Positions 12,415 through 20,746 of a DNA stretch of 64,000 nucleotides are shown piece by piece; within the stretch, counting starts at the first letter, position 1, and every line of letters starts with the position of its first letter. Below the pieces are notes generated by a model. The model was not told the DNA's origin. It did not search any database and was given only the letters and a program-made list of their open reading frames with translations. The DNA comes from Actinomyces viscosus (GTDB taxonomy: Bacteria > Actinomycetota > Actinomycetes > Actinomycetales > Actinomycetaceae). The stretch spans positions 1-64,000 of the forward strand of contig NZ_LR134477.1 in NCBI RefSeq assembly GCF_900637975.1. Direction: 5' to 3'. The translations under genes were made by a program, and so were the position numbers.

Positions 12415-12442
12415 GAACCGTTGGCCGGGAACAGATACGAGT

Positions 12443-12483
12443 CCGGCCCGTGCCCGATCCGATTCGGACCGGGCACGGGCCGG
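12443..12483 (+). terminator. Terminator hairpin after the ABC exporter
   Basis: 14-bp perfect stem (12443-12456 with 12470-12483) and a further small inner stem, 29 bases after the exporter stop. Confidence 0.6.
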
Positions 12484-12526
12484 GTCATGCGAGGCGCTGC
12501 CGAGATGCTGTCGGCGTGCGGGGACG

Positions 12527-12835
12527 TTATCCGTTCATGGGGTCCATGGCGTTGATCCGCTCAACGACTAGCTCCGCCCGGGCCTCGGTCCGCTTACGGA
12601 AGATCCCCTGTGCGACGGCGCCCGGAAGGACGACCTGCTTCTCATCGAGGGCGACAACGACCTTGCATACGGTCATTGACCAGCTGCCGTACATGTGAGC
12701 GGTGCTGATCCAGATGCGACGATGGGCCTGCTGCCAGCTCAGCTTCTTCACACGCCCAATTGGCGAGTGAAGCTCAAGTCCCTCGGAGCTGACGACGGTG
12801 CGGATGCGTGTTACGCCGACCGGTACTGCGAGCAG
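12527..12835 (-). pseudogene. 5'-truncated remnant resembling a bacterial PH-domain protein
   Basis: An open frame runs leftwards from the IS3 boundary to TAA at 12529-12527. It reads TRIRTVVSSEGLELHSPIGR followed by VKKLSWQQAHRRIW and later DEKQVVLPGAVAQGIFRKRTEA. The pattern (V..EGLEL...GR...LSW) resembles the bPH_6-like fold found in small actinobacterial membrane-associated proteins. No start codon remains before the insertion-sequence sequence begins at about 12836, so the N-terminal membrane part is missing. A GTG at 12751 could give a 74-residue product. Function unknown. The family assignment is pattern recognition only. Confidence 0.45.
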
Positions 12836-12900
12836 TGGAGTGCGTGGTGTTTCTCGGACAGGGGGAGTTTTTCTTCCCGTGAGTCGATAGGATGGAGACC

Positions 12901-13187
12901 ATGCCAGCAGCGAAATACTCGGAGGAGTTCAAGGCCCAGGTCGTGCGTGAGGTCACCCGTGAAGGACCGCACGATCGCCTCGGTAGCGGCCTCGTACGAT
13001 CCCCAGGCCCAGACGGTGGGTAACTGGGTCGCAAAGTACAGAAAAGATCGTGCTACCGACCAGGACCGCAAGAAGGCCTCCGAGTCAGCCGAGATCGCGA
13101 AGCTGAGAGCGGAGAAGCAGGGAGCTGTGTCAGGAGAACGAGTTCCTGAAAAAAGCTGCGGCCTTCTTCGTGAAGGAACGACCGTGA
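12901..13187 (+). pseudogene. IS3 OrfA (helix-turn-helix transposase subunit), frameshifted
   Basis: ATG 12901 gives MPAAKYSEEFKAQVVREVTR and then, after a one-base shift near 12960, KDRTIASVAASYDPQAQTVGNWVAKYRKD and a leucine-zipper-like ASESAEIAKLRAE. It ends FFVKERP at a TGA (13185-13187) that overlaps the GTG of orfB. An A6G heptamer at 13149-13155 is in the right place for the programmed -1 frameshift by which IS3 elements make OrfAB. Confidence 0.75.
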
Positions 13188-13789
13188 CCGAGCGCTACGG
13201 GCTCATCAATCGCGAAGAAGGCCATTACCCTACCTCCTCGATGTGCCGGTGGTCCGGTGTCTCACGGTCGGGCTGCTACTCCTGGCGCGACCGGCCCCAG
13301 TGCGCCACCGCCATCGGAAGAGAAGTGCTGGCCACCATGATCAAGGACGCTTTTGCCGACTCGTGAGGGCACCTACGGGTACCGAAGGATCCAGGCCCAC
13401 CTGGAGCGGCGTGGCGTGAGGGTGGATGGTGCCACGGTCCGCTCCATCATGCGCGACCTGGGCCTTGAGGCCGCGCAGCCGCGGGCGAAGGTCCGCACCT
13501 ACCGTGCCGGCCGCGGACCACGGGTGAGCGCCCCGACCTGGTGGGGCGCGACTCCCGCTGCCCACGAGCCTGGGCGTGAGTGGTGCGGGGACATTCCCCC
13601 GCAAGCGGGAGGTACCCCCTCCTACATCAGGCGCGTGGGTCGGGTTCGTCTGTCTTGCTACGGTTCTGGACTGCTGCACCAAGAAGGTCGTGGGGTATGC
13701 GATGGCCGAGCCATGTGCGCACCTCGCTGGTGTGTGAGGCCATCGACATGGCGGTCAGGCGATGCCCGGCCGGGAAGGGTGTGACGGTG
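13184..13789 (+). pseudogene. IS3 OrfB transposase, truncated and interrupted
   Basis: Starts GTG 13184 (TERYGLINREEGHYP). Recognisable: GTYGYRRIQAHLERRGVRV, VRSIMRDLGLEAAQPR, EWCGDI (first catalytic Asp) and YIR..VGFVYLATVLDCCTKKVVGYAMA. Directly behind EWCGDI a 26-base GC-rich hairpin element is inserted (13596-13621), net +24 bases. Several one-base shifts are also present, and the gene stops at the junction with the next IS. Confidence 0.7.
13596..13621. repeat. GC-rich hairpin insert, copy 1
   Basis: CCCCCGCAAGCGGGAGGTAC followed by CCCCTC, placed exactly between the codons for D-I and Y-I of the transposase. CCCCCGC pairs with GCGGG-A-GG. The related copy at 21258-21296 shares the outer blocks CCCCCGC and GCGGGAGGTACCCCCTC. 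Confidence 0.6.
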
Positions 13790-13841
13790 TGAATCGCCCC
13801 GGGTTTGATGGAGGCGGTGATGACACGGAAGGATCACTGTC

Positions 13842-14158
13842 ATGGGACAGAGGAAGTACCCCGATGAGCTGCGCGAGCGGGCCACGAGGACGGGCCTTGG
13901 AGGCGCTGGCCGACCCGGCGCGGGCCAAGGGCGCGATCCGCAGGATCGCCGAGGAGCTGGGAGTCCACCCCGAGGCTCTGCGCTCCTGGGTCAAGAAGGC
14001 CCAGGTCGATGGTGGTCTAAGACCGGGAACCACCACCGATGAAGCGCAGCGGATCAAGGAGCTGGAGAAGGGAGGTCCGAGAGCTGCGAAGAGCCAACGC
14101 GATCCTGAGGAGTGCGTCGGCTTTTTTCGCGGCGGAGTGTGAGCGCCCGTCGCGCTGA
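13842..14158 (+). pseudogene. IS3 OrfA of the second element, frameshifted
   Basis: MGQRKYPDELRERATR, then in the adjacent frame ALEALADPARAKGAIRRIAEELGVHPEALRSWVKKAQVDGG, a helix-turn-helix typical of IS3 OrfA, and a coiled-coil-like DEAQRIKELEKE. A T6C heptamer at 14122-14128 is a plausible -1 slip site into orfB. Two one-base shifts (near 13892 and 14075) break the frame. Confidence 0.7.
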
Positions 14159-15120
14159 TCTGTCAGTACATCGAGGCCAAGAAGGAGGAGCTCGGGGCCT
14201 GGCCGATCTGCGCCACGCTCAGCGAGGCTGGTGTGCAGATCGCCCCGAGTGCCTGCTACGCCCGTCGTAGCCGTCCTCCATCAGCCAGGTCGTTGCTCGA
14301 CGAGGCCCTCAAGGCGGAGATATCCAGGGTCCACAAGAACCAGCTACTCGGTGCTGGGGGCCCGCAAGATGCACGTGATGCGGGGTCGCCCTTGAGGTCG
14401 CCGAGCGTCACGGAGCCGGTCACGTGGCCCGCTGTACCGTCGAGCGGCTCATGGGCGACCTGGGTCTGCACGGTGTCAGGCGCGCCAAGTCGCCCAGGAC
14501 GACCCGCTCGGCACCTCCGGACCGGTGCCCGGCCGACCTCGTCAAAAGGCATTTCAGCGCGTTCAGGCCCAACGAGCTGTGGGTCGCCGACATCACCTAT
14601 GTGCGTACGTTCTCGGGGTGGGTCTACGTCGCCTTCGTCACCGACGTGTTCTCGCGGCGGATCGTGGGGTGGCAGACCACCTACCGGCCAGTGTGCACCG
14701 ACCTGGCTCTGGACGCCCTCAAGATGGCCGTCTGGCAGCGAAAACGCACCGGGGCTGATCTCTCTGGCCTGGTGCACCACTTGCGACCGCGGCGTGCAGT
14801 ACCGGTCCATCCGCTACGGGCAGGCCCTATCAGACTGCGAGGCAGTCGCCTCTGTAGGCTCTAAGGGGGATTCCTACGACAACGCTCTGGCCGAGGCGCT
14901 CAACTCGCTGTACAAGGCCGGGGCTCATCCGTAACCAGGGACCTTGGGAGGACATCGACGCCGCCCGTGGTCGCCACCGCCGAGTGGGTCCACTGGTACG
15001 GGCACCATTCGCCCTCACTCCGCCATCGGCATGCGCACCCCCGCCGAGCACGAAGCCGCCTGGGCCCCGACACCCACCACGACCACCACCGCCAGGAACA
15101 ACCACAACCAACTAAACCAG
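14136..15120 (+). pseudogene. IS3 OrfB (DDE transposase) of the second element, frameshifted
   Basis: Pieces in order: VALICQYIEAKKEELG, ACYARRSRPPSARSLLDEAL, HVARCTVERLMGDLGLHGVRRAK, then NELWVADITYVRTFSGWVYVAFVTDVFSRRIVGWQ (first Asp), HHCDRGVQY (second Asp, across a shift), and GDSYDNALAEALNSLYKAG (the catalytic Glu), ending SAIGMRTPAEHEAAW. All three DDE residues are present, but four or more indels interrupt the frame. The end coordinate is approximate because the last frame reads through the terminal repeat. Confidence 0.7.
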
Positions 15121-15167
15121 CCTCCACAAAACCCGGGGCTTGACAGTCGCAGTCCCGCAGGCTGCCC

Positions 15168-15740
15168 ATGCTCACGATCATGGGCATGGTCGCGTGCGTC
15201 ATCGGGCTGCCGCTGAGCCTGGTGGATCTGTGGCGCTACCTCTCCGGTCCCAGACCGACCCTGGTCATCGACTCCGTGGGGGTGCACGATCACCTCAACC
15301 GCGACTCGGTGGGCCTCATCCGGTGGGAGGAGATCGAGGGATTCAACGCGCGCACGCTCAACGGCTGGCTCAAGATCGGCAACAACGACTGCGTCCTGGT
15401 CTACCTGCGCGCACCGCAGGCAACCCTGGAACGGCTGCGTCCCACGCTACCGCCACGGGTGACGCGCCGGATGGAGAGGAGCTTCTCCCACGGTCACACG
15501 ACGATCCCGATCCCCGCTCTCCTGGGGATCCCCGTCACCAGCATGACCAGCCTCCTGCGTGACGAGATGGGGGGGACGAACCGGCCGCTCCTGATCCGGG
15601 CGCCGATGCCGTCGGCGCGTGCGGGGCGGGTCTGTCAGGGCCTGGCCGCCATCGAGAGTACCTCGGTGGGGCGCAGGGGCCTGCCGGCGCGCGCCTCGGC
15701 CAGCAGCAGCCTGACAGCCGCCTCCCTCTGCCCCCCGTAG
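15168..15740 (+). pseudogene. N-terminally truncated membrane/PH-like protein (STM3941-type)
   Basis: Begins 22 bases after the IS3 right end with a hydrophobic segment (MLTIMGMVACVIGLPLSLVDLW). The soluble part is PTLVIDSVGVHDHLNRDSVGLIRWEEIEGFNARTLNGWLKIG, a pattern seen in the STM3941 family of small membrane-associated proteins. The family normally has additional N-terminal sequence, which the IS has removed. The reading frame then runs into the C-terminal end of the oppositely oriented ligase gene (overlap 15635-15740), which suggests that its natural stop has been lost or shifted. Function unknown. Confidence 0.5.
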
Positions 15741-16860
15741 GCCCCGACGGCGGCGATCTGGCGCTGGTAGGAGGCGCCCGTCTCCAGGGTGGCGCGCACG
15801 GATTCCAGCTCGGCGGCGCAGCCGAGGTCCTCGGCGACGGGAGCGAGTTCGGTGAGCATCCGCTCGACCGTGTCGCCCACCAGCTCCTCCTCGCCGGCGG
15901 AGTTGACGATGAGGATCGCGTCCATGCCGTAGCGGGCCGAGCGCCACTTGTTCTCGGCGACGTACCAGTCGGGCATCGTGTCGAGTTCCTCGCCCCGGTC
16001 CAGGGTGCGGGAGAAGGACTCCACGAGGCACTGGGTCAGGGCCGCGATCCCGGCCAGCTCGGTCAGGTTCGTCGCGGCGTCGCAGGCGCGCACCTCGATG
16101 GTTCCCAGCCGAGGGGAGGGCCGCACGTCCCAGCGGATCTCGGTGAAGTCCTCGATGACGCCGGTGTGGACCAGGTCCCCGGTGTAGCTCTCCAGCTGCT
16201 CCCAGGTGCTGAACTGCTCGGGCGCTCCCGCAGTGGGCAGCTGCTGGAACATCATGGCCCGGTTGTCCGCGTAGCCCGTGTCAGCGCCCGCCCAGAAGGG
16301 CGAGGAGGCGCTCAGGCACTGCAGGTGCGCGGTGCGCGTGAGCAGCGCCTTGAGAATCGGCAGGACCTTGGCCCGGTCCTCGACCCCGACGTGCACATGA
16401 GTGCCGAAGATGAGCATCTGATGGCCCCACAGCCGAGTGCGGTCCACCAGGCGGGCGTAGCGCTCGGCGTTGGTCACCTTCTGCACCAGCGGGTCGGCGA
16501 AGGGGTGGGTACCCGCCGAGGCCAGGTCCACGCGCAGGGGATCGGTGACCGGAAGAACCCGGTCGAAGGCGAGCGCGATGTCCTCCACGCACTGCGCCAC
16601 GCTCTGGCGCGCCCCGGAGACCAGCTCGATGGTGTTGAGCATCATCTCTCCGTGCACGTGCGGGTCCGAGCCCACCTTCTGGAGGATCTCCTCGGCGCAC
16701 TGGCGCAGGTCGAGGCTGTCGCGGTCGATGAGCGCCAGCTCCCACTCCACCCCCAGCGTGGAGCGGGCCGAGCTGGCGAAGGGCAGGGACTGGGGACGGC
16801 GGGCCGGCGGCAGCTGGGGCCCGCTGAGGCGGTGCTCGGGTTCTTGGTCGTGTCAGTCAT
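15635..16860 (-). CDS. Glutamate-cysteine ligase-like carboxylate-amine ligase (GCS2 family; frameshift near N-terminus)
   Basis: YbdK/EgtA-type enzyme that couples a carboxylate to an amine with ATP, gamma-glutamylcysteine formation being the best-known reaction. Family motifs: STLGVEWELALID, HGEMMLNTIELVSG, GTHPFADP, QMLIFGTHVHVGV, LSASSPFWAGADTGYADNRAMMFQQLP, RWDVRPSPRLGTIEVRACDA and WYVAENKWRSARYGMDA. A single clean frame begins at a GTG (16750). The true N-terminus MTDTTKNPSTASAGP from ATG 16860 is in the next frame and joins if one G is added to the run at 16815-16818. Corrected length is about 408 residues. The last 35 codons overlap the truncated gene on the other strand. Confidence 0.85.
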
Positions 16861-16927
16861 GTCCTGCATGTCCTGGTCGTCTCCTCGGGGTCCTCGGGTC
16901 CCTGGCGGGTACGGAGGGTGTCGGTCT

Positions 16928-18331
16928 CTAGTCGGAGGGGGCCTCGCCGTGTCGACGGGTCGGAGAGTCACCCGATGAGTGATCCGGAGAGTCAGCCGAT
17001 GAGTGATCCGGAGAGTCAGCCGATGAGTGATCCGGAGAGTCAGCCGATGAGTGATCCGGAGAGTCAGCCGATGAGTCTCTGACGATGGGCTCAACGACGA
17101 GGACTGCGCCCTTGGCCCTGTCTCCCACACGGGTCAGGATCCAGGTCTCCGAGTCCTGACCGCTGAGCCGCAGTGAGGCGCGCAGCGCGTCGGGGGAGAC
17201 GTCGACCCCGCGCTTGAGGATCTCCAGGCTCCCGACCCCCAGCTCGCGGGCCCGGGCCCGCAGGGTCTTGAGCCTCAGAGGCAGGATCTCGGTGAGCCGG
17301 AATGAGCGCACGAAGGGGGCTGTCGCCGCGTCGGGGAGGCTCTCCGAGGTGAGGTAGCCGATTCGCGGTCCCACCGGGCGGGCGTCCAGGGCCTCGCAGA
17401 GGTGGGCGATGAGCCCGGCGCGGACGGCGGCGCCGTCGGGCACGTGGATGATGCTGCCCAGGTCGTCGGGCGAGCTGATCGGGTCGACCTGTACTGGTGG
17501 CTCGGAAGGGTCGGTGACGCCGGGGTCGGCCAGTGTGCAGGCGGTCGCGCCGTCGGCCCCCGAGCGCAGGACCAGAGCGGAGCGCCCGGGTCCTTCCGGG
17601 GCCAGCGGACCGTACCAGATGGCGGCCTCGACGACGTCGCCGTCCATACTCACCCACTGGACGTGGGAGTCGGAGGGCAGTGCGGCATGGTCGATGCCGG
17701 GGGCGACCTTGACGCCGAGAGCGGGTACACGCTCCCGCAGCGCGAGCAACCTCGACAGGGCCGGAGACCACTGCTCCGGGTCGGCGATGCGCCGCCCCTG
17801 AGCCCGACGGGCCGGGTCCGCGAAGACGGCGTCCACCCCGTGCTCGGCCAGGTCGATCTCCAGGGCGTCGGCGTACTCGACGCTCGCGTGCGGGAAGGGC
17901 ATGAGGTTGATGGTGGCCAGAGCGGCCGTGGCCTCGTCCCGGTCGACGGCGAGCACCGGCAGGTCCAGTCCCGCCAGAGCCACGGCGTCGCCGCCGATCC
18001 CGCAGCCCAGGTCCGCGACCTTCGAGGCGCCGGCGGCCGCGTAGCGAGCGGCGTGGTGGGCCGAGACCGCCAGCCGGGTGGCCTGCTCCAGGCCGTCGGC
18101 GGTGAAGAGCATTTGCTGGGCGAAGGGCCCGAACTTGGCGGTGGCCCGGGCACGCAGCCGCTGCTGGGTCAGAGCGGCCGCCACCAGGGCGGGGGAGTGG
18201 CCCTCCTCGCGCAGGGAACGTCCCAGTGACAGGGCATCCGCCGGGTCATAAGGGGGCAGGGAGGACAGAAGCTCCCAGCCCTCGGGCGTCAGGAGGAGCG
18301 CGACGTGGTTCTCAGCCATCACCCCGATCAT
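16928..18331 (-). CDS. Class I SAM-dependent methyltransferase with THUMP-like C-terminal domain
   Basis: A Rossmann methyltransferase. The SAM pocket is KVADLGCGIGGDAVALA (motif I), then VLAVDRDEATAAL (acidic loop) and VDAVFADPARR, a DPAR motif typical of this actinobacterial family. The C-terminal part (FRLTEILPLRLKTLRARARELGVGSLEILKRGVDVSPDALR) matches the THUMP-like domain, so a nucleic-acid substrate, perhaps rRNA or tRNA, is likely but unproven. The tail consists of four SSADSPDH octapeptides encoded by a 24-bp tandem repeat. Start is either 18331 (MIGVMAENH) or, more likely, ATG 18319 (MAENHVALLLTPEGWELL). Length about 463-467. Confidence 0.85.
   Translation of the reverse strand: MIGVMAENHVALLLTPEGWELLSSLPPYDPADALSLGRSLREEGHSPALVAAALTQQRLRARATAKFGPFAQQMLFTADGLEQATRLAVSAHHAARYAAAGASKVADLGCGIGGDAVALAGLDLPVLAVDRDEATAALATINLMPFPHASVEYADALEIDLAEHGVDAVFADPARRAQGRRIADPEQWSPALSRLLALRERVPALGVKVAPGIDHAALPSDSHVQWVSMDGDVVEAAIWYGPLAPEGPGRSALVLRSGADGATACTLADPGVTDPSEPPVQVDPISSPDDLGSIIHVPDGAAVRAGLIAHLCEALDARPVGPRIGYLTSESLPDAATAPFVRSFRLTEILPLRLKTLRARARELGVGSLEILKRGVDVSPDALRASLRLSGQDSETWILTRVGDRAKGAVLVVEPIVRDSSADSPDHSSADSPDHSSADSPDHSSADSPDHSSGDSPTRRHGEAPSD
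16974..17076. repeat. 24-bp tandem repeat inside the methyltransferase tail
   Basis: Four identical units of GATGAGTGATCCGGAGAGTC+AGCC (16974-16997, 16998-17021, 17022-17045, 17046-17069) plus 7 bases, preceded by a degenerate half unit near 16960. In the gene frame each unit is SSADSPDH. Because the unit is a multiple of three, copy-number change keeps the frame. Confidence 0.9.
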
Positions 18332-18489
18332 TCCACGGCGAGCCCGCCGATGCGCGTGATGTTCACTGGGTGGCGCGCAAGCCGGTCCTGGCAGGCGGGT
18401 GAGCGTCCGCGTGGGTAGTGTGGTGCGCCGACGCCCCGCACGCCGGCGGGGCCGGCTGACGCTGGGACGAGAAGACGGGCAGGGAGCTG

Positions 18490-19314
18490 ATGGCCGAGGA
18501 GGAGCCGCGGATCAGCGCGACCAGTGCGCCCGACGCCGTCGCGCACCGCAAGGATGACGGCGGGGGCGGCTCGCAGCCGGCTCCTCGTGCCACGAGTCGT
18601 CGCAGGGCGCTTCTGCGGCGGCTGGTGCGAGTGTCGTTCGTGGTCGTGGGGATCATGGGCCTCATCGTGGCCGGGGCCAGCACCTGGGCCTGGACGATGA
18701 GCGCCGGGCACATCGAGGTCGCCGGTGAGAACAACGGTGACGGCGATACCGACGATACCGACGATGCGACCAGGGCCCCGGTGGCGATCGTCCTGGGGGC
18801 CGCCGTGCATGCCGACGGCCAGCCCTCGCCCTGGCTGGCCTATCGTCTCGACGTCGCCGCCGACCTCTACACCAGTGGTCGTATCGAGGCCATCCTGGTC
18901 TCCGGGGACAACCGGCGCGTCGGCTATGACGAGCCCACCGTCATGCGCAGCTACCTCACCTCCAAGGGCATCCCCAGCGAGGCGATCGCCCTGGACTATG
19001 CGGGCTTCGACACCTACGACACCTGTGTGCGGGCCCGCAGGATCTTCGGGATCGAGCGCGCCCTGCTCGTGACCCAGGACTTCCACGAGCCGCGTGCGGT
19101 CGCCATCTGCCGTGCCGTCGGCGTCAACGTCGAGGGCGTGGGTGACTCGCGTGCCCGCCGCGACCGCATCAGCTGGGCCGTCAGCTGGACGCGTGAGCGC
19201 CTGGCCACGATCAAGGCCGTCACCGATGTCCTCTCTCGGCGTGAGCCGACCTTGGGGCGCCGCGAGGCGAGCGTGGGAGAGGCCATCGCCTGGACACGGG
19301 AGCACCGGCGCTGA
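18490..19314 (+). CDS. SanA/YdcF-like DUF218 envelope protein
   Basis: A 274-residue protein with a basic N-terminus (RRRALLRRLVR) and one membrane anchor (VSFVVVGIMGLIVAGASTWAW), followed by an acidic Asp/Thr linker and an extracytoplasmic DUF218 domain. The domain has VAIVLGAAVHADGQPSPWLAYRLDVAADLY, ILVSGDNRRVGYDEPTVMRSYL, DYAGFDTYDTCVRARRIFG and LLVTQDFHEPRAVAICRAVG, diagnostic of the SanA subgroup. SanA is linked to envelope barrier function and vancomycin exclusion in enterobacteria; the biochemical activity is unsettled. ATG 18490 has AGGGAG upstream. It diverges from the methyltransferase. Confidence 0.9.
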   Translation: MAEEEPRISATSAPDAVAHRKDDGGGGSQPAPRATSRRRALLRRLVRVSFVVVGIMGLIVAGASTWAWTMSAGHIEVAGENNGDGDTDDTDDATRAPVAIVLGAAVHADGQPSPWLAYRLDVAADLYTSGRIEAILVSGDNRRVGYDEPTVMRSYLTSKGIPSEAIALDYAGFDTYDTCVRARRIFGIERALLVTQDFHEPRAVAICRAVGVNVEGVGDSRARRDRISWAVSWTRERLATIKAVTDVLSRREPTLGRREASVGEAIAWTREHRR

Positions 19315-19351
19315 CGAGGGCTGACGCCCAGGGCGAAACCACCGCCGCGCT

Positions 19352-19378
19352 TTGGCACTCGCGTTGACTGAGTGCTAA
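19352..19378. promoter_or_regulatory. CIRCE element (HrcA operator)
   Basis: TTGGCACTC-N9-GAGTGCTAA, one mismatch from the CIRCE consensus, about 190 bases ahead of groES. HrcA would repress this gene until heat shock. A 185-base leader follows in which I see no other gene. Confidence 0.9.
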
Positions 19379-19564
19379 CGCCGTCGTAGATTCTCCGTCA
19401 GGCGCAGCGGAGTGCTCGCCCTGGTCCTGGGACGCAGGCGGGTGCTTTCTGCGACTCGCACTCCTGCTTCGTGCCGGACCGACCCCCGCGACGGCGGTCG
19501 GGTACGCCTCGGGAGGGCGGTCAAGCCGTTCTACTGCACGTTGAAGAGAAGGAGGAGGTCTCCG

Positions 19565-19861
19565 ATGTCGATCTCCATCAAGCCGCTCGAGGACCGCATC
19601 GTCGTCCAGACCGTTGAGGCCGAGCAGACCACCGCATCCGGTCTGGTCATCCCTGACACCGCCAAGGAGAAGCCCCAGGAGGGCAAGGTCGTGGCCGTGG
19701 GCCCCGGCCGTGTCGACGACTCCGGCAATCGGGTCCCGGTCGACGTCGCCGAGGGTGACGTCGTCATCTACTCCAAGTACGGGGGCACCGAGGTCAGCTA
19801 CGCCGGTGAGGACTACCTCATCCTGTCGGCCCGCGACGTCCTGGCGGTCGTCACCAAGTGA
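19565..19861 (+). CDS. groES: Co-chaperonin GroES
   Basis: 98-residue lid of the GroEL folding chamber. [45 protein letters not shown] covers the core and the mobile loop (TASGLVIPD), and [29 protein letters not shown] completes the fold. ATG 19565 follows GAAGAGAAGGAGGAGG. A CIRCE operator lies upstream. Unlike the common groES-groEL pair, a strong terminator follows 35 bases after the stop and no groEL is present, so groEL must be elsewhere in this genome. Confidence 0.97.
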   Translation: MSISIKPLEDRIVVQTVEAEQTTASGLVIPDTAKEKPQEGKVVAVGPGRVDDSGNRVPVDVAEGDVVIYSKYGGTEVSYAGEDYLILSARDVLAVVTK

Positions 19862-19895
19862 CCCGCTGAGATCATGTGCGCCACACGGCGCCATG

Positions 19896-19941
19896 ACGTG
19901 TTGAGGGGGAGGCACCTTGTGGTGCCTCCCCCTCAACACGT
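19896..19941. terminator. Strong terminator after groES
   Basis: Perfect 21-bp stem (19896-19916 with 19921-19941) and a TTGT loop. It lies between groES and the convergent WhiB gene, so it can serve both strands. Confidence 0.85.
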
Positions 19942-20044
19942 GCACGCAGAATGTCTGTTGCATGTCTGCGCTGTGTCCGGACAATTGTCCGGACGTTGAC
20001 TTGGGAACGTCTGTGCTGTCGATTCCCTGGAACAGGGCGGAGCG

Positions 20045-20347
20045 TCAGGCCGGTTCGTTGGCGAAACGGCGTGCCTGCTGCTCGTAGTGAGCGCGCCGCT
20101 CCTCCTCGCTCATGCCTCCCCAGACGCCATAGGGCTCACGAGTACTCAGAGCATGCTCTCGGCACTCCTCCAGGACGGGGCAGTCCTGACAAATGGCCTT
20201 TGCTCGTTCGTCCCGTCGTCGACGGGAACCGCCTCTCTCTCCTTCGGGGTGGAAGAAGACCGCGGAGTCCATGCCGAGGCAGGCCCCCCGGTACTGCCAC
20301 TCCCAGAGAGTGGAGATCGGACCGGGCAGACGCGATGAGTCGTGCAT
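20045..20347 (-). CDS. WhiB-family iron-sulfur transcriptional regulator
   Basis: 100 residues with the four [4Fe-4S] cysteines (RGACLGM, then CQDCPVLEEC) and the family turn GVWGGMSEEERR. The C-terminal basic stretch RRAHYEQQARRF would contact DNA. WhiB proteins act with the primary sigma factor to control division, redox or antibiotic responses; the WEWQYRGACLGMDSAVFFHPEGERG start looks closest to WhiB1/WhiB2 types, but I cannot assign the subgroup firmly. ATG 20347 is preceded by GGGAGGGAGG. The 250 bases upstream are distinctly AT-richer than the rest of the window and hold its promoter region, up to the ISL3 element. Confidence 0.93.
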   Translation of the reverse strand: MHDSSRLPGPISTLWEWQYRGACLGMDSAVFFHPEGERGGSRRRRDERAKAICQDCPVLEECREHALSTREPYGVWGGMSEEERRAHYEQQARRFANEPA

Positions 20348-20598
20348 TGCCTCCCTCCCCTCCTTTGGATACGGCGGTCGGGCACGCCGAACTTGATGTG
20401 CTATACGTAACGATAAGATCGCGTGGGGCGCTAATCAAGAAGAATCATTCTATCTCACAACGAAATTATCTCCAGATTTCCTGGGTGTCTGTGCCGCAGT
20501 TGTCTGAAAACGTGCGTCACATTGTGGCGCACGAATAGCAGAAACGTTTTGTGGGTGATGTATGTATGTGGAACATCTTTTTTCTGAAACGTTCCGCG
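20348..20598. other. AT-rich upstream region of the WhiB gene
   Basis: No gene seen. It contains an imperfect palindrome TGCGTCAC-ATT-GTGGCGCA near 20512 and two GAAACGTT repeats (about 20541 and 20585). The low GC is typical of a long regulated promoter region. Confidence 0.4.
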
Positions 20599-20746
20599 TT
20601 CATTGCGGCTTTTCGTGTTTGAGGGTGTAGTAGGCAGGGCCTATTGATCTGTTTGGTGGGGGTGGTGGGTGCGTCGTTGCGGTGGGTGGGGGGCGAGGTC
20701 CCCCGATGATGGGAGCTGCTACACAACCCAGCTGGGAGACCTCGAC

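Larger units (their letters stand above)
12836..13789 (+). mobile_element. IS3-family element, 3'-truncated
   Basis: Carries overlapping orfA and orfB of an IS3 element. The left end is placed near 12836 (TGGAGTGCGTGGTG...), an estimate because the right inverted repeat is absent. The transposase stops after RRCPAGKGVTV, where the sequence changes abruptly to the left terminal repeat of another IS3 element at 13790. The remaining third of orfB, with the second and third catalytic residues, is missing and does not resume to the right of the second element. Confidence 0.8.
13790..15145 (+). mobile_element. Complete IS3-family element
   Basis: Bounded by imperfect inverted repeats: left TGAATCGCCCCGGGTTTGAT at 13790 and right end at 15126-15145, whose complement reads TGTCAAGCCCCGGGTTTTGT. 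It encodes an OrfA/OrfB transposase. The 3-bp flanks do not match (GTG and GTC), so the original target duplication is lost. It has joined the broken first IS3 element on its left and a truncated membrane-protein gene on its right, consistent with insertion followed by deletion. Confidence 0.8.

Noticed and set aside
16974..17076. Possible CRISPR array
   Set aside because: The 24-bp units are directly contiguous without spacers and are in frame with a coding tail; it is a tandem repeat.
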